From Burkholderiaceae bacterium (GTDB taxonomy: Bacteria; Pseudomonadota; Gammaproteobacteria; Burkholderiales; Burkholderiaceae_C), in contig JAGOPK010000001.1 in the NCBI GenBank assembly GCA_017992055.1, forward strand, positions 1 to 64,000: DNA of 64,000 nt, in the 5' to 3' direction. Each line of letters starts with the position of its first letter. Position 1 is the first letter of the stretch. Below, piece after piece: positions 1 through 10,795 of the stretch. A program made the position numbers and the translations under genes. The notes beneath the pieces were generated by a model. That model did not search any database. It saw only the letters and a program-made list of their open reading frames with translations, and was not told where the DNA came from.

Positions 1-125
1 CAAGGCCATGGTGATCACCGTCCAGAACCCCTGCCACAAATTGCAGCAGGGTAGGTCTCTCACCCTGGTCAGTTTTCAATCGGCACTACGCGGCTTTGCT
101 GGTCAATTTTCGGTCGGCACCAACA
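1..125 (+). mobile_element. Right end of an IS21-like insertion sequence (partial)
   Basis: Two 22-bp direct repeats, at 65-86 and 99-120, start CTGGTCA and end TCGGCAC; they differ at three positions and sit 34 bp apart. The block ends with CCAACA at 120-125. Multiple terminal repeats and a CA-3' end are typical of IS21-family elements. Reading frame 1 is open from the window edge to a TAG at 52-54 (ending PLPQIAAG), which could be the tail of a transposase gene. The rest of the element lies outside the window, so family assignment rests on the end structure alone. Open translation of the next gene fragment begins right after position 125, as expected for an insertion junction. Confidence 0.5.
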
Positions 126-363
126 GCGTGACATCAGACTGTTCGAGGCCTTCGTTTCCTTCAAGGAGAAGGGGCGGAAGTCATCACACGCAGCTGATGT
201 TCTAGCCATGCGATGCGTCGCATGGGGCCTACCTGATGCGGTCGGCAAGGTGCTTGGACCCGACGAGCTCGCTGGGCCGCACGCGGTGCGGGTGCAGTCA
301 GCCTTCCAGGTCTTCGGTTTCGACTGTCAGGTGCCACCCGTCATCGTCGCGCGGGTGGACTGA
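126..363 (+). pseudogene. 3' fragment of a truncated gene, possibly DUF429-like
   Basis: Frame 1 is open from the IS end to a TGA at 361-363 and encodes about 78 residues with no start codon of its own. The peptide contains LFEAFVSFKEKG, SSHAADVLAMR and a C-terminal FGFDCQVPPVI. It looks like a real protein tail rather than random translation. The pattern resembles the C terminus of DUF429 (predicted RNase H-like nucleases), but this is a weak recollection of family features, not an alignment. The 5' part was probably removed or separated by the IS. The fragment is convergent with gyrB. Confidence 0.4.
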
Positions 364-476
364 CGCTTCCTTGGTATGCGGCCGGCTGGGCAGCTCTCAA
401 ACGCCAGTCGCAACTGGGAAATCAGGCCCTGACGGCTGGCGAAACTTCGCAATAGACGGGTTCAACCCAAAGAACC

Positions 477-512
477 GGCCCCATGAGTTTCTCAACTTGT
501 GGGGCCGCTTTT
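477..512 (+). terminator. Candidate rho-independent terminator downstream of the gene fragment
   Basis: GGCCCCA (477-483) pairs with TGGGGCC (500-506) across a 16-nt loop and is followed by GCTTTT. It lies between the rightward fragment and the leftward gyrB 3' end and could end transcription of the former. The stem is short, so confidence is modest. The rest of 364-542 shows no convincing coding sequence. Confidence 0.4.
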
Positions 513-542
513 CTCAGGTAATGCGGCCGCCTACACCCGCCC

Positions 543-3062
<2,520 letters not shown>

Positions 3063-3102
3063 TCAAGGCCGCAACGCGGCCGCATCGAAACTCAAACCAG
3101 AA

Positions 3103-3119
3103 CCCCCGCCAGGCGGGGG
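3103..3119 (-). other. GC hairpin between dnaN and gyrB
   Basis: CCCCCGCC (3103-3110) is complementary to GGCGGGGG (3112-3119), giving a strong short hairpin in the 112-bp dnaN-gyrB gap. On the transcribed (minus) strand it is followed by TTCTGGTTTGAG rather than a clean T-run. It is therefore a weak terminator or a pause/attenuation element between dnaN and gyrB. Confidence 0.35.
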
Positions 3120-3145
3120 CAGGGGGTGCACAAACGGACGGCAGG

Positions 3146-3186
3146 ATGCCGATGAGGATCTGACTGCGTCAGATCCTCATCGGCAT
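3146..3186 (-). repeat. Perfect 19-bp inverted repeat formed by the dnaN 3' end
   Basis: Arms at 3146-3164 and 3168-3186 are perfect reverse complements with a 3-nt loop (3165-3167). The right arm is the last six codons of dnaN (Met-Pro-Met-Arg-Ile-stop) plus one base; the left arm lies just past the stop codon. The dnaN mRNA must fold here into a long stem containing its own stop codon. No T-run follows, so it is not a canonical intrinsic terminator. An RNA-stability or pausing element, or the result of a mirrored duplication, are both possible. Confidence 0.85.
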
Positions 3187-4311
3187 GACAACGTACTTGA
3201 ACCCCGGCTGCTCGGGCACCGTGATCAGCGCGCTGCTGTTGCCGTCCTGCAGCTCGACCTTGATCATGTCGTTGGACATGTTGCCCAGCGCGTCCATCAG
3301 GTAGGTGACGTTGAAGCCGACCTCGATGGCATCGCCGCCGTAGTCGATCTCCAGCTCTTCCTTGGCCTCTTCCTGCTCGGCATTGCTGCTGGCGATGCGC
3401 AGCGTGCCGGGCTCGAAGTTCAGGCGCACGCCCTTGAACTTCTCGCTGGTCAGGATGGCCGCGCGCTGCAGGCTGGACAGCAGCACCGCCCGGCCCAGCG
3501 TGACGCTGTTCTTGTGGTTCTTCGGCACCACGCGGTTGTAGTCGGGGAACTTGCCCTCGACCAGCTTGGTGACGAACTCCAGGCCCGAGAACACGAACTT
3601 GGCCTGGTTGCCGGCAAAGCGCATCTCGATCTGGCCTTCGCCCTCGGCCGCCGGTTCACCGTCCTTGCTGTCCTTGCTGTCCTTCAGCAGGCGCTGCAGC
3701 TCCAGCACGGTCTTGCGCGGCAGGATCACCTCCTGCTTCGGGATCTCGGTCTCCAGCGTGGCCTGGGCCAGCGCCAGGCGGTGGCCGTCGGTGGCCACCA
3801 GGGTCAGCGTCTTGCCTTCGGCGACGAACAGGATGCCGTTCAGGTAGTAGCGGATGTCGTGCACCGCCATCGCGAAGTGCACCTGGTTGATCAGGCCCTT
3901 CAGCACCTTCTGCGGCACGGCAAAGGCCGGGCCGAACTCGGCCGACTCGTTGACCAGCGGAAAGTCCTCGGGCGGCAGGGTCTGCAGCGTGAAGCGGCTC
4001 TTGCCACCGGTCAGCGTCAGCTTGTTCTGCGCCGCGCTCAGGCTCACCAGCTGGTCGGACGGCAGCGAGCGCAGGATGTCGATCAGCTTGCGGGCGCCCA
4101 CCGTGGTGGCAAAGGGGCCGCTGTCACCGCCCAGGCTGGCATGGGTGCGCACCTGGATCTCCAGGTCGCTGGTGGTCAGCTCCACATCCTCGCCGTTCTT
4201 GCGCAGCAGCACATTGGCCAGGATGGGCAGCGTGTGGCGGCGCTCCACGATGCCAGCCACCGACTGCAGGGCCTCGAGCAGAGCGTGTTGGGGCGCTTTC
4301 AGAACAATCAT
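3169..4311 (-). CDS. dnaN: DNA polymerase III beta subunit (sliding clamp)
   Basis: Ring-forming processivity clamp that tethers the replicative polymerase to DNA. The 380-residue length is slightly longer than E. coli (366). Conserved features include the N-terminal SVAGIVERRHTLPILANVLL, the central DFPLVNES and ATDGHRLALAQ, and the C-terminal YVVMPMRI that lines the partner-binding pocket. A Lys/Asp/Ser-rich loop (KDSKDSKDGEPAAEGEG) near residues 215-230 is an unusual acidic insertion. The start is ATG at 4311 with AGGAAG six bases upstream. The coding 3' end lies inside a perfect hairpin. It follows dnaA by 213 bp in the same direction. Confidence 0.98.
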   Translation of the reverse strand: MIVLKAPQHALLEALQSVAGIVERRHTLPILANVLLRKNGEDVELTTSDLEIQVRTHASLGGDSGPFATTVGARKLIDILRSLPSDQLVSLSAAQNKLTLTGGKSRFTLQTLPPEDFPLVNESAEFGPAFAVPQKVLKGLINQVHFAMAVHDIRYYLNGILFVAEGKTLTLVATDGHRLALAQATLETEIPKQEVILPRKTVLELQRLLKDSKDSKDGEPAAEGEGQIEMRFAGNQAKFVFSGLEFVTKLVEGKFPDYNRVVPKNHKNSVTLGRAVLLSSLQRAAILTSEKFKGVRLNFEPGTLRIASSNAEQEEAKEELEIDYGGDAIEVGFNVTYLMDALGNMSNDMIKVELQDGNSSALITVPEQPGFKYVVMPMRI

Positions 4312-4524
4312 GTCTTCCTCTTTAAAGAACTGGTAGTTCTTAGTAGGGGGCCGGGCTGGCTGTGAACAACGGCATTTTCGCCTGACTTTTCAAGGCTTTA
4401 CCGCGGGACAAAGCCTGTGGGGGCGAGGGCTGGAAACAGCGGCCTGAACAACAACAACTTGGCGCGGCGGCATTCGGCTGTGGACAAGCCCAGGGTTGTT
4501 CGCGTGTTGTTCACAGTCTTGTTC
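4312..4524 (-). promoter_or_regulatory. dnaA-dnaN intergenic region with DnaA-box-like sites
   Basis: This 213-bp gap holds three 9-mers close to the DnaA box TTATCCACA. One is TTGTTCACA on the minus strand (4361-4369, two mismatches). One is TTGTCCACA on the minus strand (4479-4487, one mismatch). One is TTGTTCACA on the plus strand (4507-4515, two mismatches). Next to the dnaN ribosome-binding site is a small inverted repeat, AAGAAC/GTTCTT (4325-4330 / 4336-4341). Replication origins commonly lie in dnaA-flanking gaps, so this is one of two candidate origin segments in the window. Confidence 0.5.
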
Positions 4525-6054
4525 TCAGCCCTTCAGCGTCTGCTCCAGCACGTGCAACTGCTGGTTCAGCTCGCTGTCCTTGGTGCGGTCGCCGCCGATC
4601 TTGCGCACCGCATGCAGCACCGTGGTGTGGTCGCGGCCGCCGAACAGCTCGCCGATCTCGGGCAGGCTCTTCTGCGTCAGCTCCTTGGCCAGGTACATGG
4701 CGATCTGACGCGGCTTGGCGATCGAGGCCGGCCGCTTCTTGCTGTACATGTCGGCGACCTTGATCTTGTAGAAGTCGGCCACCGTCTTCTGGATGTTCTC
4801 CACGCCGATCTGCCGGTTCTGGATGCTCAGCAGGTCCTTCAGCGCCTCGCGCGCCAGCGTGATGTTGATGTCCTTGTGGCTGAAGCGGCTGTAGGCCAGC
4901 ACCTTGCGCAGTGCGCCTTCCAGCTCGCGCACATTGGCGCGCACGTTCTTGGCGATGAAAAACGCCACGTCCTCGGGCATCTCCGTGCCTTCGGCGCGGG
5001 CCTTGGCGATCAGGATGGCCACGCGCATCTCCAGCTCGGGCGGCTCGATGGCCACGGTGAGCCCGGCGTCGAAGCGGCTGGTCAGGCGCTCGTCGATGTC
5101 CACCAGCCCCTTGGGGTAGGTGTCGCTGGTCATGATGATGTGGGCGCGCTTGGCCAGCAGGGCCTCGAAGGCGTTGAAGAACTCCTCCTGTGTGCGGTCC
5201 TTGCCGGCGAAGAACTGCACGTCGTCGATCAGCAGCAGATCGAGGCTGTGGTACTTGGCCTTCAGCTCGTCGAAGGTCTTGCGCTGGTAGTTCTTGACCA
5301 CGTCGCTGATGAACTGCTCGGCATGCAGGTACAGCACGCGGGCGTCGGGCTTGTCCTTCAGCAGCGCATTGCCCACGGCGTGGATCAGGTGGGTCTTGCC
5401 CAGGCCCACGCCGCCGTAGATGAACAGCGGGTTGTACATCACGCCCGGCGCGCCGGCCACGTGCAGGGCCGCGGTGCGCGCCATCTGGTTGGCGCGGCCG
5501 GCGACCAGGTTGTCGAAGGTCAGCGCGGTGTTCAGCCGGTGGGTGTTGGCCGCCGGCGGCAGGTGCCCGCCCAGGCCGCTGCCGCTGGCCGGGCGCGTGG
5601 CAGCGGCCGGTGCTGCCAGCGTGCCGGCCTCGCCATCGGGCAAGGCCGCAGCGTCCAGGCCCGGGACAGGGCCGGTGTCCGCTGCCAGGCCGCCGCTCAC
5701 CGCCACCCGGGTGCTGGACGCCAGGGCCTGACCGTTGAGCAGGGCTGCGGCGCGCACCGGGCCCGCCGATGGCAGCGGCCGGGTGGGCGGCGGCAGCTCA
5801 CGCTGGGCCAGCGTCAGGGCCAGGCGCACCGGTGCGCCGGCCAGCTCGCTGAGGATGGTCTCGATGCGTGTGGCGTACTGCGAGCGGATCCAGTCCAGCT
5901 TGAAGCGGTTGGGCACGCGCACCTGAACCACCGCCGCCCCGTCGGCCTCGCTCAGGTCGGCGGGCGGCAGCGGACGGATCCAGGTGTTGTATTGCTGTTC
6001 GGGCAGCTCGGCGGCGAGTCGTTCGCAGCCCCGCTGCCACAAGTCTGACGTCAT
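4525..6054 (-). CDS. dnaA: Chromosomal replication initiator DnaA
   Basis: AAA+ ATPase that binds DnaA boxes and melts the origin. From the ATG at 6054 the protein has 509 residues and begins [20 protein letters not shown], the usual domain I. A proline/alanine-rich linker (domain II, roughly residues 80-170) follows. The AAA+ domain has Walker [10 protein letters not shown] near residue 207, Walker [11 protein letters not shown] and the sensor stretch [11 protein letters not shown]. Domain IV has the DNA-binding signature [14 protein letters not shown] near residue 470. The frame stays open about 170 codons further upstream across rpmH, but that part is not DnaA-like. A TTGTCCACA box directly abuts the start codon, suggesting autoregulation. 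Confidence 0.97.
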   Translation of the reverse strand: MTSDLWQRGCERLAAELPEQQYNTWIRPLPPADLSEADGAAVVQVRVPNRFKLDWIRSQYATRIETILSELAGAPVRLALTLAQRELPPPTRPLPSAGPVRAAALLNGQALASSTRVAVSGGLAADTGPVPGLDAAALPDGEAGTLAAPAAATRPASGSGLGGHLPPAANTHRLNTALTFDNLVAGRANQMARTAALHVAGAPGVMYNPLFIYGGVGLGKTHLIHAVGNALLKDKPDARVLYLHAEQFISDVVKNYQRKTFDELKAKYHSLDLLLIDDVQFFAGKDRTQEEFFNAFEALLAKRAHIIMTSDTYPKGLVDIDERLTSRFDAGLTVAIEPPELEMRVAILIAKARAEGTEMPEDVAFFIAKNVRANVRELEGALRKVLAYSRFSHKDINITLAREALKDLLSIQNRQIGVENIQKTVADFYKIKVADMYSKKRPASIAKPRQIAMYLAKELTQKSLPEIGELFGGRDHTTVLHAVRKIGGDRTKDSELNQQLHVLEQTLKG

Positions 6055-6124
6055 TGTGGACAACTCTTCTCTAGAGCGCCGGGATTGTAGGCCCCTCCGG
6101 CCCGCGAATCCGCGGTTATCCACA
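6055..6124 (-). promoter_or_regulatory. dnaA promoter region with two DnaA boxes
   Basis: A consensus DnaA box TTATCCACA lies at 6116-6124 (plus strand). A one-mismatch box TTGTCCACA lies at 6055-6063 on the minus strand, immediately before the dnaA ATG. A -10-like TACAAT is at 6084-6089 on the minus strand; its -35 is weak. In this arrangement the upstream box would sit near -40 and the downstream box in the leader. That fits repression of dnaA by DnaA, as known in other bacteria. The region may also be part of the origin. Confidence 0.55.
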
Positions 6125-6178
6125 GTCTGTCGCGCGACGTCAATGCCCCCGCCAAAGCGCATGCTGTGGTGCAAGTGT

Positions 6179-6207
6179 TTGACCGCAAAGGGGGTTTTTG
6201 CTCTAAT
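6179..6207 (+). promoter_or_regulatory. Sigma70-type promoter for rpmH-rnpA-yidD-yidC
   Basis: TTGACC at 6179-6184 (five of six consensus -35 bases) and TCTAAT at 6202-6207 (five of six -10 bases) are separated by exactly 17 bp. Transcription would start about 65 bases before the rpmH ATG. It is the best-formed promoter I can see in the window and suits the high demand for ribosomal protein L34. Confidence 0.65.
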
Positions 6208-6279
6208 AGTGGGTTTCCCCAACGCGCAGGGCCAGACACACCAGTCGCCCAGCGACTGACCTGAATCGAGAGCGTTGCC

Positions 6280-6417
6280 ATGAAGCGCACCTACCAGCCG
6301 TCCAAGACCCGCCGTGCCCGCACCCACGGTTTCCTCGTCCGCATGAAGTCGCGCGGCGGCCGCGCCGTGCTGAACGCACGCCGCGCCAAGGGCCGCAAGC
6401 GCCTGACCCAGGTCTGA
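6280..6417 (+). CDS. rpmH: 50S ribosomal protein L34
   Basis: Small, very basic ribosomal protein of 45 residues starting [18 protein letters not shown] and ending GRKRLTQV, matching the L34 family along its full length (44-46 residues is normal). It is too short for usual ORF cut-offs. The ATG follows GAGAG and a well-formed promoter. It is divergent from dnaA across 225 bp, the standard origin-proximal arrangement, and is followed by rnpA in the same direction. Confidence 0.97.
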   Translation: MKRTYQPSKTRRARTHGFLVRMKSRGGRAVLNARRAKGRKRLTQV

Positions 6418-6460
6418 GCGTCGCGGCAGGGCCCTGGTTGCCTTGCCCCTGCACGCAGCC

Positions 6461-6994
6461 ATGGATGCCTGCCACGGCATGAGTGACGGCATGGTCGCTC
6501 GGTTGCTGCGCAGCGCCGATTTCGAGCGTGTGCTCGCGGCGCCCCCCCGCTCACGAAGCACTCACTTCGCCGCCCATCACCTGCCGGCCTGGCCCAGCCT
6601 GGCCGCAAAGCCTAGGCCGCAGACCGCGCCCGAGGCCACGGCGGCAGAGTTATCCACAGCTGATGCACGTGCTTGTCCACCTGCTGTGGAAGAGTCGCCC
6701 CGTCCCGGTGCGCCGACGGCGCCCGCGGGTTGGTGGCTGGGCCTGGTCGTGCCCAAGCGCCATGCACGGCGCGCGGTCACGCGCACCCTGCTGAAGCGCC
6801 AGATGCGCGTGGCCATGGCCGAGCAGGCGGCGGCCTTGCAGCTGCCGGCCGGCCTGTGGGTGCTGCGGCTGAAGTCGCCGTTCGACCGCCAGCAGTTTGT
6901 CAGCGCCGCTTCCGATGCGCTGCGCGCCAGCGCGCGCGCCGAACTGCTCACGCTGCTGCAGCGTGCGGCGGCGCGTGCGCCGCTGCGTGCCTGA
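6461..6994 (+). CDS. rnpA: Ribonuclease P protein component with a low-complexity insertion
   Basis: Protein cofactor of RNase P, which matures tRNA 5' ends. The N-terminal [12 protein letters not shown] and the later [20 protein letters not shown] are the family's hallmark segments; the usual R-N of the RNR motif reads R-T here. Between them is an insertion of about 50 Pro/Ala-rich residues, making the protein clearly longer than the usual 110-140. The start is uncertain: TTG at 6443 and ATG at 6461, 6479 or 6491 are all in frame, none with a strong ribosome-binding site, and ATG 6491 lies closest to the conserved core. The DNA of the insertion contains DnaA boxes. yidD follows 31 bp downstream. 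Confidence 0.85.
   Translation: MDACHGMSDGMVARLLRSADFERVLAAPPRSRSTHFAAHHLPAWPSLAAKPRPQTAPEATAAELSTADARACPPAVEESPRPGAPTAPAGWWLGLVVPKRHARRAVTRTLLKRQMRVAMAEQAAALQLPAGLWVLRLKSPFDRQQFVSAASDALRASARAELLTLLQRAAARAPLRA
6650..6693 (+). promoter_or_regulatory. DnaA-box cluster inside rnpA
   Basis: A perfect DnaA box TTATCCACA is at 6650-6658. A two-mismatch site TTGTCCACC is at 6673-6681. A two-mismatch site TCTTCCACA is on the opposite strand at 6685-6693. All three fall in the 44 bp that encode part of the non-conserved RnpA insertion. The density is notable in such GC-rich coding DNA. It could be an origin-associated or DnaA-titrating element; function is inferred only. Confidence 0.5.
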
Positions 6995-7025
6995 ACGGCG
7001 GCGCACGCTGTTTCGCCGTCCCGCC

Positions 7026-7331
7026 ATGGCTGCCGACCGCCTTTCACCGCTGAGCCTGCTCGCCTCGCTGCCGCGACGCGGGCTGCTGCTGCTGGTGCGC
7101 GGCTACCGGCTGCTGCTCAAGCCCTGGCTGGGCAATGTCTGCCGCTTCGAGCCCAGCTGCTCGGCCTATGCGCTGCAGGCGCTGGAGCGCCATGGCGCGG
7201 CCGCCGGCAGCTACCTCGTGGCACGCCGCATCCTGCGCTGCCATCCCTGGTGCGATGGCGGCTGCGATCCGGTGCCGGATGCGCCGCCGCCCCTGTTCAC
7301 CCGTCTGATCTCCACCAAGTCCCGCCCATGA
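7026..7331 (+). CDS. yidD: Membrane protein insertion efficiency factor YidD
   Basis: Small membrane-associated protein that assists YidC/Sec-dependent insertion. The 101-residue product carries the family signature in order: CRFEPSCSAYALQALERHG and RRILRCHPWCDGGCDPVP. An amphipathic, leucine-rich N-terminal segment precedes it. The frame extends upstream into the end of rnpA, but ATG 7026 matches the family's normal length. Its TGA overlaps the yidC ATG (ATGA at 7328-7331), which implies translational coupling. Confidence 0.93.
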   Translation: MAADRLSPLSLLASLPRRGLLLLVRGYRLLLKPWLGNVCRFEPSCSAYALQALERHGAAAGSYLVARRILRCHPWCDGGCDPVPDAPPPLFTRLISTKSRP

Positions 7332-9037
7332 ACGACATCCGTCGCAACATCCTCTGGGGTGTGTTCCTCGTTTCGCTGTTCCTGCTGTGGGACGCCTGGA
7401 ACCGCCACACCGGCCAGCCCTCGATGTTTGCGCCGCCGCCGGCCAAGGTGGCCGCGGCCGGTTCGGCGCCGGCCTCGGGCGTGCCCGCTGCCGGCCTGCC
7501 GCAGCCGGCCGCTGCTGCCGCTACCGCCGGCGCCCAGGCGGCTGCCACGCCGGTGGCCGCGGCCAGCGCCGCCGCGCCGGTGGCCAGCGAGAAGCTGACC
7601 ATCACCACCGACGTCGTCAAGGCCACGCTGGACGGCCAGGGTGGCAGCGTGGTGCGCATGGAGCTGCTCAAGCATGCCGATGGCAGCCAGCCCAAGCAGC
7701 CGGTGCTGTTGTTCGACCACAGCGCCGCGCGCGCCTACGAGGCCCAGACCGGCCTGATCACCACCCAGGCCGGCGTGTCCCTGCCCAACCACCTGACGCT
7801 GATGGCGGTGGCGCCGGGCGAGCGCACGCTGAAGGACGGCGCCAACGAGCTGGCCGTGCGCTTCGAGTCGCCGGTGGTCGGCGGCGTGCAGCTGATCAAG
7901 ACCTACACCTTCCGCCGCGGCCAGTACACGGCCAGCGTGCGCCACGAGCTGAAGAACAGCGGCACGGCCGCGGTCAATCCGCAGCTCTACCTGCAGCTGG
8001 TGCGCGACGGCAACGTCGAGGGCAATACCAACATGTTCGCCGGCCCGGTGTCGTTCACCGGCCCGGCCATGTACACCGAGGCTGGCAAGTACGCCAAGTT
8101 CGAGTTCAAGGACATCGAGAAGTCGGTGCACGACAACAAGCCGCTGGACATGGTGCGCTCGGCCGACAACGGCTGGGTGGCGATGGTGCAGCACTACTTT
8201 GCCTCGGCCTGGCTGGTGTCGGACAAGGCGCAGCGCGAGTTCCGCACCAACCGCGTGTCCAACAACCTCTACAGCATCGCCATGGTGCTGCCGCTGGGTG
8301 AGCTGGCGCCGGGCGCGACCAAGGCCCACGAGGCCATGCTGTTCGCCGGCCCGCAGGAAGAAAAGAAGCTGGAAGCTCTGGCGCCGGGCCTGGAACTGGT
8401 CAAGGACTACGGCATCCTGACCGTGCTGTCCAAGCCGCTGTTCTGGTTGCTCGACCAGCTGCACCGCGTCATCGGCAACTGGGGCTGGTCCATCGTCGCC
8501 CTGGTGTTCCTGCTGAAGATCGCCTTCTACTGGCTGAACGCCAGCGCCTACCGCTCGATGGCCAAGATGAAGGCCATCAACCCCAAGGTGATGGAGCTGC
8601 GCGAGCGCTACAAGGACAAGCCGCAGCAGATGCAGCAGGAGATGATGCGCATCTACCGCGAGGAGAAGGTCAACCCGCTGGGCGGCTGCCTGCCGATCTT
8701 CGTGCAGATGCCGTTTTTCATCGCGCTGTACTGGGTGCTGCTGTCCAGCGTGGAGATGCGCGGCGCGCCCTGGCTGGGTTGGATCCATGACCTGTCGGCC
8801 ATCGACCCGTTCTACATCCTGCCGCTGCTGATGACCGCCAGCACCATGTTCCAGACCTGGCTGAACCCGACGCCGCCCGATCCGGTGCAGGCCAAGATGA
8901 TGTGGATCATGCCGCTGATCTTCTCGGTGATGTTCTTCTTCTTCCCGGCCGGCCTGGTGCTGTACTGGCTGACCAACAACATCCTGGGCATTGCGCAGCA
9001 GTGGTTCATCAACCGCCAGCTGGGCCTGAACAAGTGA
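7328..9037 (+). CDS. yidC: Membrane protein insertase YidC
   Basis: Inner-membrane insertase/chaperone for membrane proteins, acting alone or with SecYEG. The 569-residue protein begins MNDIRRNILWGVFLVSLFLL, the first transmembrane anchor. An Ala/Pro-rich linker and a large periplasmic beta-sandwich domain (about residues 95-345) follow. The conserved insertase core (about 365-560) has the cytosolic hairpin (YRSMAKMKAINPKVMELRER), NPLGGCLPIFVQMPFFIALY and the last membrane segment GLVLYWLTNN. Length and order are typical of Gram-negative YidC. It overlaps yidD by 4 bp, and a strong terminator follows. Confidence 0.97.
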   Translation: MNDIRRNILWGVFLVSLFLLWDAWNRHTGQPSMFAPPPAKVAAAGSAPASGVPAAGLPQPAAAAATAGAQAAATPVAAASAAAPVASEKLTITTDVVKATLDGQGGSVVRMELLKHADGSQPKQPVLLFDHSAARAYEAQTGLITTQAGVSLPNHLTLMAVAPGERTLKDGANELAVRFESPVVGGVQLIKTYTFRRGQYTASVRHELKNSGTAAVNPQLYLQLVRDGNVEGNTNMFAGPVSFTGPAMYTEAGKYAKFEFKDIEKSVHDNKPLDMVRSADNGWVAMVQHYFASAWLVSDKAQREFRTNRVSNNLYSIAMVLPLGELAPGATKAHEAMLFAGPQEEKKLEALAPGLELVKDYGILTVLSKPLFWLLDQLHRVIGNWGWSIVALVFLLKIAFYWLNASAYRSMAKMKAINPKVMELRERYKDKPQQMQQEMMRIYREEKVNPLGGCLPIFVQMPFFIALYWVLLSSVEMRGAPWLGWIHDLSAIDPFYILPLLMTASTMFQTWLNPTPPDPVQAKMMWIMPLIFSVMFFFFPAGLVLYWLTNNILGIAQQWFINRQLGLNK

Positions 9038-9089
9038 TGGCGCAAGTGATGGCGTGACGCCGGTCACGCGGCTTCCGCCGACCTGACGA

Positions 9090-9115
9090 AGCCCCGCCGA
9101 TGCGGGGCTTTTTTT
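9090..9115 (+). terminator. Rho-independent terminator after yidC
   Basis: AGCCCCGC (9090-9097), a 4-nt loop and GCGGGGCT (9102-9109) are followed directly by a run of T to 9115. It is a textbook intrinsic terminator closing the rpmH-rnpA-yidD-yidC operon. mnmE therefore probably has its own promoter in 9116-9286, where I see no clear -35/-10 pair. Confidence 0.9.
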
Positions 9116-9286
9116 CGCCTGCATTGGGTCGATGATGGACCCATGCGGGGCACAGCGGCACTGCCCAGTGCCTGCCCCCGGATGTAAACAACGGATGGTG
9201 CGCGCTGCACTGCCCGGCATCCGGCCCCGCGCCATCTTGCCGGGGTCTGCCAGTGCATGGCGGGCCGAGCCGCGACAATGCAGGCC

Positions 9287-10705
9287 ATGTCGCTCGCCCG
9301 TGCCGCCGACCCCATCGCCGCCATCGCCACCGCCCCCGGGCGGGGCGCCGTGGGCATCGTGCGCGTCTCGGGCCGCGGCCTGCAGCCGCTGGTGCAGGCG
9401 CTGATCGGCGTGCTGCCGCCGCCGCGCCAGGCGCGCTACGGCGCCTTCCTGGCCGCCGACGGCCAGGCCATCGACCAGGGCCTGGCACTGTGGTTTCCGG
9501 CCCCGCACAGCTACACCGGCGAGGACGTGCTGGAACTGCAGGCCCATGGCGGCCCGGTGCTGCTGCAACTGCTGCTGGCGCGCTGCCTGGAGGCCGCGGC
9601 CGAGGCAGATGCTGCCAGCGGCCGGCCGCGCCTGCCCGGCCTGCGCCTGGCCGAGCCCGGCGAGTTCACCCAGCGCGCCTTTCTCAACGACAAGCTCGAC
9701 CTGGCCCAGGCCGAGGCCGTGGCCGACCTGATCGATGCCAGCACCGAGGCTGCGGCGCGCTCGGCCGGGCGCTCGCTGTCGGGCGTGTTTTCGCAGCAGA
9801 TCGAGGAGCTGCGCCAGCGCATCGTGCGCCTGCGCATGCTGGTCGAGGCCACGCTGGACTTTCCCGAGGAGGAGATCGACTTCCTGGAGAAGGCCGATGC
9901 GCGTGGCCAGCTGCTGGCCATCCGCGACGGTCTGGCCGCGGTGCAGGCCCGCGCCCGCCAGGGCGCGCTGCTGCGCGAAGGCCTGAACGTGGTGCTGGCC
10001 GGCCAGCCCAATGTGGGCAAGAGCAGCCTACTGAATGCCCTGGCCGGCGCCGAACTGGCCATCGTCACCGCCATTCCCGGCACCACCCGCGACAAGGTCA
10101 GCCAGACCATCCAGATCGAGGGCGTGCCGCTGCATGTGATCGACACCGCCGGCCTGCGCGACGACGACGAGGCCGCCGACGAGGTCGAGCGCATCGGCAT
10201 CGCGCGCAGCTGGGCGGCGATTGCCGAGGCCGATGCCGTGCTGTTCCTGCACGACCTGACGCGCCGCGGCCAGCCCGACTACGAAGCCGCCGAGGCCAGC
10301 ATCGCCCAGCGCCTGGCGACCCATGGCGTGCAGCGCATCCTGCATGTGCACAACAAGGCCGATGCCGCCGACAGCCCGCCGGCGCGGGGCGGCGAGGCCA
10401 TCTGCCTGTCGGCGCGCACCGGCGATGGCCTGGCCGCGCTGCGCCAGGCCCTGCTGCAGCGTGCCGGCTGGCAGGCCGCGCCCGAGGGCGTGTTCATCGC
10501 CCGCAAGCGCCACCTGCTGGCGCTGGCGCGCACCGGCGAGCACCTGGCGCTGGCCGCTGGCCATGCCGCGGTGGCCGATGCTGCGCTGGACCTGTTTGCC
10601 GAAGAACTGCGCCTGGCCCACGAGGCGCTGGGCGAGATCACCGGCCGCTTCACGGCCGACGACCTGCTGGGCGAGATCTTCAGCCGCTTCTGCATCGGCA
10701 AGTAG
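9287..10705 (+). CDS. mnmE: tRNA uridine-5-carboxymethylaminomethyl GTPase MnmE
   Basis: GTPase that, with MnmG, modifies the wobble uridine of certain tRNAs. The 472-residue protein has the N-terminal folate-binding domain ([20 protein letters not shown]). The inserted G domain has G1 [13 protein letters not shown]3 DTAGLRDD and G4 HNKAD. The protein ends in the catalytic C-terminal CIGK. ATG 9287 gives the family's normal N terminus; in-frame ATGs at 9257 and 9278 would only add a few residues. It stands alone after the yidC terminator. Confidence 0.96.
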   Translation: MSLARAADPIAAIATAPGRGAVGIVRVSGRGLQPLVQALIGVLPPPRQARYGAFLAADGQAIDQGLALWFPAPHSYTGEDVLELQAHGGPVLLQLLLARCLEAAAEADAASGRPRLPGLRLAEPGEFTQRAFLNDKLDLAQAEAVADLIDASTEAAARSAGRSLSGVFSQQIEELRQRIVRLRMLVEATLDFPEEEIDFLEKADARGQLLAIRDGLAAVQARARQGALLREGLNVVLAGQPNVGKSSLLNALAGAELAIVTAIPGTTRDKVSQTIQIEGVPLHVIDTAGLRDDDEAADEVERIGIARSWAAIAEADAVLFLHDLTRRGQPDYEAAEASIAQRLATHGVQRILHVHNKADAADSPPARGGEAICLSARTGDGLAALRQALLQRAGWQAAPEGVFIARKRHLLALARTGEHLALAAGHAAVADAALDLFAEELRLAHEALGEITGRFTADDLLGEIFSRFCIGK

Positions 10706-10795
10706 CGGCCATCCCCCCGGGATGCGGGGCGCATGAGCCTTGGCCGCCACGGCTGCGGCGCAACAGGGCATCGCCGTTCCTGTTGGAGATCCACC

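Noticed and set aside
1-205. 65-residue gene starting at 8
   Set aside because: It reads through the IS terminal repeats and has no ribosome site or recognisable sequence.
4525-6561. DnaA with a 169-residue N-terminal extension
   Set aside because: The extension overlaps rpmH and its promoter and is unlike DnaA domain I, which starts at ATG 6054.
7211-9568. 785-codon open frame antisense to yidC
   Set aside because: No domain or start signal; it mirrors a well-supported gene and crosses the yidC terminator.
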